A DNA stretch of 64,000 bases from DATAUD01 sp035511075 (lineage in GTDB: Bacteria > Verrucomicrobiota > Verrucomicrobiia > Limisphaerales > Palsa-1400), in NCBI GenBank assembly GCA_035511075.1, contig DATKFW010000002.1, positions 62,001 through 126,000 of the forward strand. The letters run 5' to 3'. Under the pieces are notes generated by a model, which saw only the letters and a list, made by a program, of their open reading frames with translations, had not been told where the DNA came from and searched no databases. A program made the translations under genes and the position numbers. This document shows, one piece after another, positions 1-8,648 of this stretch. Position 1 is the first letter of the stretch. Each line of letters starts with the position of its first letter.

Positions 1-2
1 GC

Positions 3-596
3 TCGCTGGCGATTGTGGGAATCCTGATTGGAAAAGTCGGCGGACGGATGCTGGCGGCCGTGGGCTTTGTCATTTTCGCCTATTCCGCTTATCTGTTCAG
101 CCAGATGACCCTCGACATTTCCATGAGCAATATCGTTCCCGCCAACATCGTCAACGGAATCGGCACCGGCTTCATTTTCGTGCCCCTGACTACGGTGGGG
201 TTGGGAACATTGCGCAATGATCAAATGGGAAATGCCGCAGGCATACAAAATCTGCTGCGCAACATCGGCGGGAGCGTCGGCATCTCGATCGTTTCGACGA
301 TGCTTGACCGTTTTTCACAGATGCATCAGGTCTATATGACGGGAAGCATTACACCTCTGAATCCAATCTACCAACAGCGGGTGACCGCGCTCAGCACCAT
401 TCTGCAATCCCATTTCACCGCACCCGATGCCAGGACGCGGGCGCAGGCTATGCTCTACAACCTCGTGCATACCCAAACCAGTTATTGGGCGTTCATCGAT
501 CTGTTTTTCGGCTTTATGTGGGTGGCCATTGTTTGCGCGGTTTTGGTTTGGTTCCTCAAACGGGTCGTGCGCGCTGGCCCCGTTGCAGTTCACTAA
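3..596 (+). CDS. MFS drug-efflux transporter, DHA2 family, C-terminal part (5' end outside window)
   Basis: The reading frame is open to the left edge, so only the last ~197 residues of an inner-membrane pump are visible. Four strongly hydrophobic segments fit the last helices of a 14-TM DHA2 (EmrB/QacA-type) permease. A GTGFIFVPLTTVGLG stretch followed by the NLLRNIGGSVGIS stretch is typical of the family and precedes the last helices. The protein ends in a short basic tail. It is followed within 15 bases by a cytidylate-kinase-like gene and then an OprM-type channel, so it is probably the proton-driven pump of a tripartite efflux system whose HlyD-type adaptor lies upstream of the window. 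Substrate cannot be told from sequence. Confidence 0.88.
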   Translation, partial: SLAIVGILIGKVGGRMLAAVGFVIFAYSAYLFSQMTLDISMSNIVPANIVNGIGTGFIFVPLTTVGLGTLRNDQMGNAAGIQNLLRNIGGSVGISIVSTMLDRFSQMHQVYMTGSITPLNPIYQQRVTALSTILQSHFTAPDARTRAQAMLYNLVHTQTSYWAFIDLFFGFMWVAIVCAVLVWFLKRVVRAGPVAVH

Positions 597-610
597 GAAC
601 TCCTACTCCA

Positions 611-1252
611 ATGAAACGCATCCTGGTTATCGAACGAGAATTCGGCGCCGGCGCCGCGACCATTGCCGACCGCGCCGCGCGCCGCCTGGGCTGGAAACTT
701 CTCGACCACGCTCTAACCGCGCAAATCGCCACCCTCGCCAAAATCAGCCCCGAAGTCTGCCAGCATCGCGAGGAGCGGGTCGATTCCTGGGCCTACCGGA
801 TGGCCAAGGTATTTTGGCGCGGCAGCCACGAACGCAGCGTCGGATTTCCCGATGCCGATATCGTCGATGCCGACCACTTGATTTGCCTCAGCCAGCGCGT
901 CATCGAGGAGGCGGCCCAGGCGGGCCAGTGCGTGATCGTCGGTCGTGCCGCCCCCTATTTCTTGCGCGATCGCACGGACACATTTTGCGTCTTCCTCTAC
1001 GCCCCGCGTGAATACAAATACCGGCGCGTCCTTGCGGAAATCAAAGATGAAGCGGAGGCACTCCGGCTAATCGATACCGTCGATCAAAACCGGGCCGCCT
1101 TCATTCGGCACTATTACCACGTCGAGTGGCCATCCCGCCAACTCTATCACGCGATGCTCAATACCAACATCGGCGACGACCCCACCGTCGATACCATCCT
1201 CAATCTCATCGAAGCCGCCAATCGGCGGGAGCCCGAACATGCCAAAGGCTGA
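611..1252 (+). CDS. Cytidylate kinase-like family protein
   Basis: 213 residues of P-loop-kinase type. The N-terminus MKRILVIEREFGAGAATIAD holds a degenerate nucleotide-binding loop. A later VIVGRAAPYFL segment and a region rich in Arg (REYKYRRVLAEI) resemble the LID region of the Cytidylate_kin2 family (PF13189), which is distinct from the essential Cmk. The ATG at 611 is preferred over upstream in-frame codons because the family starts with this strand; no clear Shine-Dalgarno is visible. The gene sits between an MFS pump and an outer-membrane channel and overlaps the latter by 14 bases. Its biochemical role in efflux is unknown. A nucleoside-monophosphate kinase activity is inferred from the family only. 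Confidence 0.82.
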   Translation: MKRILVIEREFGAGAATIADRAARRLGWKLLDHALTAQIATLAKISPEVCQHREERVDSWAYRMAKVFWRGSHERSVGFPDADIVDADHLICLSQRVIEEAAQAGQCVIVGRAAPYFLRDRTDTFCVFLYAPREYKYRRVLAEIKDEAEALRLIDTVDQNRAAFIRHYYHVEWPSRQLYHAMLNTNIGDDPTVDTILNLIEAANRREPEHAKG

Positions 1253-2696
1253 ATTTTTTGCTTTTCTTGTCGCCGCCACCCTGCTGCCCGGTTGCGCTGT
1301 GGGTCCAAACTACCACCCGCCGCCGTCCCATCCCCCATCCGAATGGGCATCCCCGCTGGCCGGCGTAGAAACCAACCGTTCGTCCGCCGACGTCCAATGG
1401 TGGAAGTCGTTTCGGGATCCCGAATTGGATTCCCTCATCTTCCGCGCCGCGCAATCAAACCTGAATCTTCGCGGTGCATGGGCGCGCGTTCGCCAGGCCC
1501 GCTACGAGTGCCAACTGGCCACGGCCGACTTTTGGCCGACGGTCGACGCCAACGCCTCTTATACTTACAACCGAGCCAGCGCCACCGGAATTCTGCCCTT
1601 CCCGCCCGGCACGCCATTGGAAGCTAATCTATACCAAGCTGGCTTTGATTCGGCTTGGGAGCTCGATATCTTTGGGGGCACTCGCCGCTCCGTGGAAGCC
1701 GCCAACGCGGAATTGGCCGCCGCCGAATTTGGCCGCCGCGATCTCTTGCTCACGGTTTACGGTGAAGTGGCCCGCAACTACGTCCAGGCCCGCGCGTTTC
1801 AGCGCCGGTCGGTTGTGCTGCGTGACAACATCAAGGCGCAGCAGGACATCCTCGACCTGACCCGCAATCTTTTCGCCCAGGGCCTTGCCACCGATCTCGA
1901 TGTGCAACAGGGCGAGTCGTTGCTGGCCACAACCCAGTCCCAGGAACCGGTGTTTGAGACGGGGTTCCGGGCCAGCGCGTATCGCCTGGCGGTCCTCCTG
2001 GGCCTCCCTCCCGGCGCCCTCGTGAAAGAGTTGTCCGGCCGCGCGCCCGTCCCCGCCGGGCCGCCGGCCGTCCCGGTGGGCCTGCCCTCCGATTTGCTTC
2101 ATCGGCGCCCGGACATCCAGCAAGCCGAACGCCAATTGGCGGCCGCGACGGCTCGCATCGGCGTCGCCAAGGCGGACCTCTTTCCACAATTCTCGTTGAC
2201 AGGAGACGTTGGCCTGGAGAGCATCTATGCCAGCGATTGGTTCACCGCCGGAAGCCGCTATTGGACGGCCGGCCCCATGGTGCAGTGGCGTATTTTCGAC
2301 GCCGGGCACATTCGCGCCAACATCCACCTTCAAACCGCCCGCCAGGAAGAGGCGCTGGCCGCCTACGAGCAGGCCCTCCTGGCAGCATTTGAAGACGTCG
2401 AGAACGCGCTGACCGCCTACGCCCACGAACAGGTTCGCCGGCAATCGCTGGCCCGCGCCGTCGAAGCCGACCAGAAGGCGGTGCGTTTGGCCGAAGATTT
2501 GTATCGCCACGGCCTCGCCGATTTTCTGCGCGTCCTGGAATCGCAACGCTCGCTATACCAAAGCCAGGACGCCCTGATCGAAAGCGACCAGGCTGTCTCC
2601 TCAAACCTGATCGCGTTATACAAGGCCCTCGGCGGCGGTTGGGAACAAGACGAATCAAGACCCACCAAGCCCGAAGGACAAACTACGGAGCGCTAG
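1239..2696 (+). CDS. Outer-membrane efflux lipoprotein, NodT/OprM family
   Basis: 485 residues. An N-terminal lipoprotein signal ends in the lipobox LPGC, followed by AVGPNYHPP, the standard start of RND/MFS-linked outer-membrane factors. Two tandem OEP (TolC-like) domains follow. Family signatures seen are WWKSFRDPELDSLI near residue 50, the LLHRRPDIQQAERQL motif near residue 290, and long alpha-helical stretches rich in Ala, Gln and Arg. Length is normal for the family. It overlaps the kinase-like gene by 14 bases and probably forms the exit duct for the pump encoded at the window start. It ends tail to tail with waaA, the two stop codons overlapping. Confidence 0.93.
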   Translation: MPKAEFFAFLVAATLLPGCAVGPNYHPPPSHPPSEWASPLAGVETNRSSADVQWWKSFRDPELDSLIFRAAQSNLNLRGAWARVRQARYECQLATADFWPTVDANASYTYNRASATGILPFPPGTPLEANLYQAGFDSAWELDIFGGTRRSVEAANAELAAAEFGRRDLLLTVYGEVARNYVQARAFQRRSVVLRDNIKAQQDILDLTRNLFAQGLATDLDVQQGESLLATTQSQEPVFETGFRASAYRLAVLLGLPPGALVKELSGRAPVPAGPPAVPVGLPSDLLHRRPDIQQAERQLAAATARIGVAKADLFPQFSLTGDVGLESIYASDWFTAGSRYWTAGPMVQWRIFDAGHIRANIHLQTARQEEALAAYEQALLAAFEDVENALTAYAHEQVRRQSLARAVEADQKAVRLAEDLYRHGLADFLRVLESQRSLYQSQDALIESDQAVSSNLIALYKALGGGWEQDESRPTKPEGQTTER

Positions 2697-4009
2697 GCGG
2701 CGCCGGTCAATTCTTTCAACCGCTCGGAAATCAATTCCGCCGTCCGCTCCGTCGCGCCCAGGTTCCGCTGAACCACGCCCAGGGCGCGCGCGCCCAATTC
2801 CGCGCGCCGCCGGTCGTCCGATAGAAGTTCGGCGACGGTATTTTCCAATTCGCCGGCGTCCCTGACTTGCACGACCGCCGTGGCCGCGAGAAAAGCGCGC
2901 ACGATGGAGGTGAAATTCTGCATGTTGGGACCCAACACCACCGCCTTGCCCAACGCCGCCGGCTCAATGGGGTTCTGGCCGCCCTGGGCAGTCAGACTTT
3001 TACCCACGAAAACGACATCGGCGGCCTCGTAGAAAAATTTCAACTCCCCCGTGCTGTTCACCAGCAGGCATTCAAGCTGGCCGGGTGGAACGGTCTTCCC
3101 AGCGTCGATTTCCGATCGACGGATATAACGAACTCCGCGCGCCTCCAATTCCCGTCCTACTTCCGCCGTCCGCTCAAAATGGCGCGGCACCAGCACAAGA
3201 AACAATTCAGGAAATCGGCCCCGCAGCCGCTTGAACATCCCCGCAAGGATGGCTTCCTCGCCCGCGTGGGTGCTGCCCGCAACGAGGATTTTGGCGTTAG
3301 TATTGACTCCGATTTGCCGCAGAAGCGACCGCACATCAACGCCGGGCCGCGGGTCCGGCTGCGCCGCGTCGAATTTAAGACTCCCCACCACGCGAACCGC
3401 CTCCGCCGGAAAGCCCAGTTGAGTCAGGCGGCCGGCGTCGCCCGGCTCCTGGCAGCCCACGGCGCGAAATTGGGAGAATACCGGGCGAAAAAGAAAACTC
3501 GCGCGGCGATAATTCGGCAACGAACGATCCGAAATGCGCGCGTTGACCAGAAAAAGCGGAATTTTCCGGTCGATCGCCTGCCATAGAAAATTCGGCCACA
3601 ATTCATTCTCAACCAAAATGATCGCGCTGGGGCGAAAGGTGATCATCGCCCGCCGCACCGCGCCGGAGAAGTCGAATGGGTAATAGAACCTCGGAATGTC
3701 GGCCGGCAATTTGCGTCCCAATTCCCCCATGCCGGTGGAAGTGGTTGTGGAAACCACAAAGTCGAATGCGGGCAGCCGCGGTTCCAGGGCGCGGATCAAT
3801 TGCACGCAGATTCCCACTTCGCCCACGCTGACCGCGTGCATCCACACTACGGGACGGGCGCCGTCGGGCCTTTTGACATGCGGTCCGTAGAACCCAAAAC
3901 GCTGCCAGAACCCGGGCCGCCAATTGGGGCGGCGGCTCATTTTGAGAAAGTACCACGGCGCGCTCACCCAGAAGAAAATGGCGAACAAAATATTGTAAAC
4001 AAATCGCAT
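2693..4009 (-). CDS. waaA: 3-deoxy-D-manno-octulosonic acid (Kdo) transferase
   Basis: 438 residues, GT30 family, normal length. The enzyme adds Kdo from CMP-Kdo to lipid A precursor at the cytoplasmic face of the inner membrane. Visible signatures: an N-terminal membrane anchor (ILFAIFFWVSAPWYFL), the HAVSVGEV motif holding the catalytic Glu, the VENELWPNFL motif, LVLVPRHFERT, and the C-terminal nucleotide-binding stretch GKSLTAQGGQNPIEPAALGK. It starts one base beyond the stop of the antiporter gene, so the two are almost certainly cotranscribed. Its presence shows the cell makes LPS. Confidence 0.95.
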   Translation of the reverse strand: MRFVYNILFAIFFWVSAPWYFLKMSRRPNWRPGFWQRFGFYGPHVKRPDGARPVVWMHAVSVGEVGICVQLIRALEPRLPAFDFVVSTTTSTGMGELGRKLPADIPRFYYPFDFSGAVRRAMITFRPSAIILVENELWPNFLWQAIDRKIPLFLVNARISDRSLPNYRRASFLFRPVFSQFRAVGCQEPGDAGRLTQLGFPAEAVRVVGSLKFDAAQPDPRPGVDVRSLLRQIGVNTNAKILVAGSTHAGEEAILAGMFKRLRGRFPELFLVLVPRHFERTAEVGRELEARGVRYIRRSEIDAGKTVPPGQLECLLVNSTGELKFFYEAADVVFVGKSLTAQGGQNPIEPAALGKAVVLGPNMQNFTSIVRAFLAATAVVQVRDAGELENTVAELLSDDRRRAELGARALGVVQRNLGATERTAELISERLKELTGAA

Positions 4010-4010
4010 C

Positions 4011-5258
4011 CTACCTGAAAAAAACCAGCCAAAGCATTATTAGCAGCGGGAGCATGATTGGCACAGCCCATTTAAACAAGTAGCCAAGAAAGGCCGGCGA
4101 CCGCGCTTTCTCATGATCGGCAATCGACTTGACCATCAGGTTCGGCCCGTTGCCGATGTAAGTCAGCGCGCCAAACAAAACCGTGCCCACACTCAGCGCA
4201 ACAATCTTCCCCGCCGCCGCCGGCAGCAGCGAAGCGGTGGCCGAGGCCGGATGACGGCCGAGTACGGCGCTGAAAAACGCCAGGTACGCCGGCGCGCTGT
4301 CCAGGAACCCGGAAAGCGTCCCCCCCGCCCAATAAACTTGCCCTGGTGAGAGACTCCCGCCGACATTCAATAGCCGGTCGAGCATCGGCATCATGGTGGC
4401 AAAGATTCCAAAAAACAACACGGCCACTTCCACGATGGGGCCAAAGCTAAAGCGGTTGGCGGCGTGAACATCCCTGGCAGTGGTCAGATACGACGCCGCG
4501 GCCGCAGCCAACATAAGCGCCCACCCAAGAATGGGAGGGCCGGGTAAGAAGACTGCGCCGATGATCACGGCCAGAAACGCCGTGTTCCACAATCCGTCAA
4601 AGCGCCATCGGTGTTCCGCTTCGGCAAGCTTTTCCCGGACCGTTTCCGGCGCCCGGCGGTAATTGCGAAGGTCGACGCAGTAAAACACGGCCAGCAGAAA
4701 TGCCATGCTGATCAGCCACATCGCCCAGCAATGTTCCAGAACCCACCAAAACGGAACACCTTTTAAAAATCCTACCAACAACGGCGGGTCTCCAATCGGC
4801 GTGAGGCAACCTCCCACGTTCGACACAATGAATATGAAGAAGACCACATGATGCGCGGTCGTCCGATAACTGTTCATACGCAGCCACGGACGGATCAGCA
4901 GCATCGACGCTCCGGTGGTGCCAAGAACGTTCGAGACCACTCCGCCAACGGCCAGGAACAGAGTGTTCAACGCGGGCGTCGCTTCGCCGACAACTTGGAT
5001 GTGAATGCCGCCGGAAACGACGTACAGCGAACCGATCAGAGCTATGAATCCAATATAATCCTGCGCCGTGCGCCGTACCGTCTCCAAGTCCTCCGCCGTC
5101 GGATTCACCAGGTAATGGCACAGTGTGAGAGCGGCCAGGAAAAGCGCTAGTTTGGCATAATGCCGCGTCCACCATCGCTCCGCGTGAAGCGGGAGGATGG
5201 CCATGCTGGCGAGCAATACGCCAAAAGGCACGACCATCCACCAGCTCGGTTGATGCAT
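4011..5258 (-). CDS. Sodium:proton antiporter-like transporter (NhaD/CitMHS_2 type)
   Basis: 415 residues with about 10-12 hydrophobic helices. Ion-transporter (IT) superfamily signatures are visible: VVSNVLGTTGASMLLIRPWL followed by FIVSNVGGCLTPIGDPPLLVGFL, the paired Asn/Thr/Gly/Asp re-entrant motifs found in NhaD antiporters and the CitMHS_2 family. A late GALTYIGNGPNLMVKSIADH segment is the second family motif. The charged, polar motif residues support cation exchange better than citrate transport, but specificity is an inference. It lies between a small hypothetical gene and waaA in one minus-strand operon whose leader carries a terminator and a structured RNA candidate, which would fit ion-responsive control. 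Confidence 0.85.
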   Translation of the reverse strand: MHQPSWWMVVPFGVLLASMAILPLHAERWWTRHYAKLALFLAALTLCHYLVNPTAEDLETVRRTAQDYIGFIALIGSLYVVSGGIHIQVVGEATPALNTLFLAVGGVVSNVLGTTGASMLLIRPWLRMNSYRTTAHHVVFFIFIVSNVGGCLTPIGDPPLLVGFLKGVPFWWVLEHCWAMWLISMAFLLAVFYCVDLRNYRRAPETVREKLAEAEHRWRFDGLWNTAFLAVIIGAVFLPGPPILGWALMLAAAAASYLTTARDVHAANRFSFGPIVEVAVLFFGIFATMMPMLDRLLNVGGSLSPGQVYWAGGTLSGFLDSAPAYLAFFSAVLGRHPASATASLLPAAAGKIVALSVGTVLFGALTYIGNGPNLMVKSIADHEKARSPAFLGYLFKWAVPIMLPLLIMLWLVFFR

Positions 5259-5267
5259 ATCTTGATT

Positions 5268-5627
5268 TCAAATTTCGAATCTCAAATTTGAGATGACCCT
5301 CCGGCTGCGCCGGCGGATTTGCCGTTGCCGGGCCTCCTGGCGCCGGGCGGCCTCCGCCTTCTCCTCAAGGAGCACGGGAAAAACGAGCAGGGGAAAAGGC
5401 GTAAACCACGCCAGGCTCGCCGCGTCGTTGGCCGCGCGGCGCAGGAGTGGATTCAACGCCGGTTCCGCGCTCCGCGCCAATTCCTCGCGCAACAGGCGTG
5501 CCTTCAGGGTGTCCAGTTCATTCTCCAGCGCGCCGCGAAACGGCACGGGAGGAATCGGGCCGATTTCAAACCGGGTTTCCGGTCCAAACCGTGTCTTGAC
5601 CTGTCTCTGCGTGTTTCTATTTCTCAT
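5268..5627 (-). CDS. Small hypothetical protein, first gene of the antiporter operon
   Basis: 119 residues, not recognised. The N-terminal half is hydrophilic and Pro-rich (GPIPPVPFRGALENELDTL). A central moderately hydrophobic stretch (LAWFTPFPLLVFPVLL) could be one membrane helix or a buried strand. The C-terminus is a basic, Arg/Gln/Ala-rich helix. The ATG at 5627 is preceded by AAAGGAAG at good spacing, which decides the start. The antiporter gene begins 9 bases after its stop. It may be a small accessory subunit or regulator of the transporter, but nothing in the sequence shows this directly. Confidence 0.65.
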   Translation of the reverse strand: MRNRNTQRQVKTRFGPETRFEIGPIPPVPFRGALENELDTLKARLLREELARSAEPALNPLLRRAANDAASLAWFTPFPLLVFPVLLEEKAEAARRQEARQRQIRRRSRRVISNLRFEI

Positions 5628-5636
5628 GTCTTCCTT

Positions 5637-5678
5637 TCAAAAAAACAAAAAACCCACGATTGACTTGGCAACCGTGGG
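5637..5678 (-). terminator. Intrinsic terminator in the leader of the antiporter operon
   Basis: Read on the minus strand, AAACCCACG and CGTGGGTTT pair around a 14-base loop, followed by a T-rich run (TTTTTTGTTTTTTTG). The run ends immediately before the ribosome binding site of the 119-residue gene. Its place downstream of a strong promoter and upstream of the first start codon means it works as an attenuator, not as the end of a preceding gene. Confidence 0.85.
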
Positions 5679-5790
5679 TTTCAAAATTAATTTTTCCTGG
5701 GCTTCAGAAAATTGAATCCACGCCGCCGTATAACCGGGAGCCGTGCCACATCGTCAGAGCCCGGCAACGTCCGGGTTGGCGCTGGCAATT
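5679..5790 (-). promoter_or_regulatory. Candidate riboswitch/attenuator aptamer upstream of Na+/H+ antiporter operon
   Basis: Between promoter and terminator the minus-strand leader is GC-rich and can fold. CCA-CGCC-type bases at 5778-5785 can pair with 5718-5727 as a closing stem. Inside it CCCGG (5771-5775) pairs with CCGGG (5760-5764), and the same CCGGG can instead pair with CCCGG at 5734-5738, giving mutually exclusive helices. This is the layout of a transcriptional riboswitch. The downstream antiporter suggests Na+, Li+ or pH as the signal (compare the nhaA-I and DUF1646 motif RNAs). I cannot match a consensus by eye, so the class is unproven. Confidence 0.5.
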
Positions 5791-5828
5791 ATTAACTGTC
5801 AATGTGTTGATCATTTCAACCGCGCTTA

Positions 5829-5856
5829 ATTAAAGGGAAAACGGCGATTTTGTCAA
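5829..5856 (-). promoter_or_regulatory. Sigma-70-type promoter for the hypothetical-antiporter-waaA operon
   Basis: On the minus strand a perfect -35 TTGACA (5851-5856) is followed after 16 bases by TTTAAT (5829-5834), five of six matches to the -10 consensus. A start near 5820 gives a leader of about 190 nt before the ATG at 5627. Confidence 0.65.
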
Positions 5857-6058
5857 GTGACCAATTTAGGCTTGCACGGACAAAGACAATTGAGCCCATC
5901 GGCCCCGCGATGGCACACATATAAAATGGACATACCCCTCTCGGCCTTCCATTTTTCTCCGCGCTATATTCCACCGGGATTATTATTCTTTCGCGAACTT
6001 CCCAGTTCACATTGCGCATTGCGTGAATCGCAAAGCGGGCGTATGAATTTAGGGAGGA

Positions 6059-8605
6059 ATGCCTGGTCACAAAGCACCGCTGTCACGGGCTTGGTTATTG
6101 CCCGCGGGGTTCGGGCTGGCGGCGGGAATTTTTCTTCTCTTACCCCCTCGCGCGGCGGCGCAATCCCTCGAGGAAACTCAGCGCGAGTTCCTGCGCGGCC
6201 ATTACGATGCGGTCATCAAGACGGCGACAGAAAAAGCGCAGGAGGGCGATTATCGGGGGGATTGGCGGGTTCTGCTCGTCAAGACTCTGTTGACCGTCGG
6301 GCGCTACAATGAGGCCCACACCAACGCCCTGGCGGCGCTGGCTGATTATTCCGGCAACCTGGAGATGCGGCTGCTTGCCCGCACAACGTCGCTTTTTCAA
6401 GGGGACCGCCCCGGGGCAGACCTGCAACTGATGGAAGCCAGGAGGCTCATTGAACGGCGCGCGGGCGCTTTCGACACCGAGGAAGCCCCGGCCCTGGGCC
6501 AGGCGTTGCTGCTTCTGGGTTTGGAACCGCGATTGGTCCTGGAGAATTGTTTCCGCCGCGCCGAGACGATGGAGCCGCCGCTGCGCGACGCGTTTATTGA
6601 CGCCGGTCAATTGGCCCTGGACAAACACGATTTTGTGCTGGCAGCCGATACCTTTCGGGCCGGCCTGAAGAAATTTCCGGATGATCCCGACATGGAGGGC
6701 GGTCTGGCCGCGGCTTTTCAAACCGGGGACCCGGAAGAGATGATGAAGGCGATTCAGGCGGCGCTGGCTGTCAACCCGCGCCACGTTCCGAGCCTGCTTC
6801 TCCTTGCCGATCATCTGATTGACGCCGAGCAATACGACCTGGCCGCCGAACAACTGGCGCGCGTGCTGGAGGTCAACCCGCATCAGCCCGAAGCGCTGGC
6901 ATACCGTTCGGTGCTGGCCCAATTGCACAATGATCCCGCTGCCGCCGGGCAATTCCGCGCCGAAGCGTTGAAGTATTGGACCACCAATCCTCAGGTGGAT
7001 TACATCATCGGGCTCAAGCTGGCGCAAAAATACCGCTTTGCGGAGGCGGCGGCCGAACAAAGACGGGCGCTGGAGTTTGACCAGGCGTATTTGCCGGCCC
7101 GCCGGGAATTGGCCGGGGATTTGTTACGCCTGGGCCAGGACGACCAGGGTTGGGCGCTTGCCCAGGAGGTCCATTCCCAGGACGATTACGATATTACCAG
7201 CTACAATCTGGTCAAGCTGCACGACCAGATGGAGAAGTTCCAAACGCTGACCAACGCCAACTTCATCGTGCAAATGTCGGCCCACGAAGCGGCGCTCTAC
7301 GGCGATCGCGTCCTGGATTTGCTCGGACGCGCCAGGGATCCGCTATGCCGCAAATACGGCGTGGAATTGACCCAGCGCACGACGGTCGATATTTTTCCCG
7401 ACCAGAAGGATTTCGCGGTGCGGACCTTCGGCATGCCCGGCAATCCCGGCTATCTGGGCGTTTGTTTCGGCTCCGTCATCACGGCCAACAGTCCGGCATC
7501 GCAGGCGCCCAATCCCGCCAATTGGGAGGACGTTCTCTGGCATGAGTTCTGCCACGTCGTCACTCTGACCCTGACCAGGAACCGGATGCCGCGCTGGCTC
7601 AGTGAAGGCATTTCCGTTTATGAAGAGCGCCAGGCCAACCCAGCCTGGGGCGAAAGGATGAGCCTGGCTTACAGGGATATGATCCTGACCAACGCGCTCA
7701 CCCCGCTGGGGGAATTGAGCGGCGCGTTTCTAACCGCGAAGAATTCGCGCGCGCTTCAGTTCGCCTATTACGAATCTTCGCTGGTCGTGGAGTTCGTCGT
7801 CCAACAATACGGCCTGGACACCCTGAAAGCCATTTTGGGCGATCTTCGCGACGGCTCGGAAATCAACCACGCCATCGCCGCCCATACCGCCCCGCTTCCC
7901 GACCTCGAAAAACGCTTCGCCGCTTTTGCGCGCGACAAGGCGCTCAATCTTGCGCCGGAGGCCGACCTCCAAAAGCCGCCGGAAGACCGCGACGGCGTGG
8001 CCTTCACCGTGTGGGAAAAGGCGCATCCGCACAATTATTACTTGACGCTGGAGCACGCGGAAAAATTGATTGACGACAAGAACTGGGCGGATGCCAAACC
8101 GGTGCTCGAATTGCTGGCGGCGTCGTATCACGGCGAGCGCCTGGAGGCGAACCCGTTGTGGCTGCTGGCCCTCACCGAGCGCAATTTGAAGGAGACCAAC
8201 GCCGAGTTGGCCACCTTGCAGCAATTCGCCGCCCAGGAAACCGACTTTGCGGACCTCTACCTCCGCCTGATTGATTTGTGCGGCGCGCGCCAGGATTGGC
8301 CGGATGAAATCAAATACGCGCAACTGTTGCTTGAGATCAATCCCTTGATCACCGCGCCCTACTCCGCGTTGGCGGAGGCGGGGGCCGCTTCCGGAAAGAC
8401 CGGCGAGGCCATTGACGCGTATCGAAAATTGCTGTTGCTGGACCCGCCGGACCCGGCGGAGGCGCATTACCAACTGGCCCGCCTGCTCCACGCCCAGGGC
8501 GGCTCGGAATCGGAGGCCAAGCGCCAGGTTTTGCAGGCGCTGGAGGAAGCGCCCCGGTTTCGCGAAGCGCAACGGCTGCTGCTCCAACTCGAGGACCATT
8601 CGTGA
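6059..8605 (+). CDS. Secreted TPR protein with a gluzincin-type (peptidase MA-like) metalloprotease domain
   Basis: 848 residues. A basic start followed by LLPAGFGLAAGIFLLLPP and a cleavage site near AAAQS is a signal peptide. Residues ~40-380 are TPR-like helical repeats. A peptidase MA-like domain follows, with HEFCH (H495, E496, H499) as the zinc-binding HExxH motif and WLSEG placing E516 as the likely third ligand. More TPR repeats fill the C-terminus (~660-840). The protein is probably a periplasmic or surface scaffold with protease activity. The start has GGGAGG directly before the ATG, closer than usual. A MoxR gene follows after 43 bases on the same strand. Confidence 0.85.
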   Translation: MPGHKAPLSRAWLLPAGFGLAAGIFLLLPPRAAAQSLEETQREFLRGHYDAVIKTATEKAQEGDYRGDWRVLLVKTLLTVGRYNEAHTNALAALADYSGNLEMRLLARTTSLFQGDRPGADLQLMEARRLIERRAGAFDTEEAPALGQALLLLGLEPRLVLENCFRRAETMEPPLRDAFIDAGQLALDKHDFVLAADTFRAGLKKFPDDPDMEGGLAAAFQTGDPEEMMKAIQAALAVNPRHVPSLLLLADHLIDAEQYDLAAEQLARVLEVNPHQPEALAYRSVLAQLHNDPAAAGQFRAEALKYWTTNPQVDYIIGLKLAQKYRFAEAAAEQRRALEFDQAYLPARRELAGDLLRLGQDDQGWALAQEVHSQDDYDITSYNLVKLHDQMEKFQTLTNANFIVQMSAHEAALYGDRVLDLLGRARDPLCRKYGVELTQRTTVDIFPDQKDFAVRTFGMPGNPGYLGVCFGSVITANSPASQAPNPANWEDVLWHEFCHVVTLTLTRNRMPRWLSEGISVYEERQANPAWGERMSLAYRDMILTNALTPLGELSGAFLTAKNSRALQFAYYESSLVVEFVVQQYGLDTLKAILGDLRDGSEINHAIAAHTAPLPDLEKRFAAFARDKALNLAPEADLQKPPEDRDGVAFTVWEKAHPHNYYLTLEHAEKLIDDKNWADAKPVLELLAASYHGERLEANPLWLLALTERNLKETNAELATLQQFAAQETDFADLYLRLIDLCGARQDWPDEIKYAQLLLEINPLITAPYSALAEAGAASGKTGEAIDAYRKLLLLDPPDPAEAHYQLARLLHAQGGSESEAKRQVLQALEEAPRFREAQRLLLQLEDHS

Positions 8606-8648
8606 ACCCCCATCCGCTTACCGTCAATATTTTATCCTGCCAAACCAA

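Noticed and set aside
1629..2546. 305-codon minus-strand frame inside the OprM-type gene
   Set aside because: Shadow of the channel gene, which has a complete set of family motifs.
5720..5790. SAM riboswitch suggested by a CCCGGCAAC stretch on the plus strand
   Set aside because: The remaining SAM-I core elements are missing, and promoter and terminator both point to the minus strand.
8412..8648. Upstream extension of the MoxR frame
   Set aside because: Overlaps the conserved TPR gene for most of its length and encodes Arg/Cys-rich noise. The MNTLTEERQAVERL start at 8649 fits MoxR.
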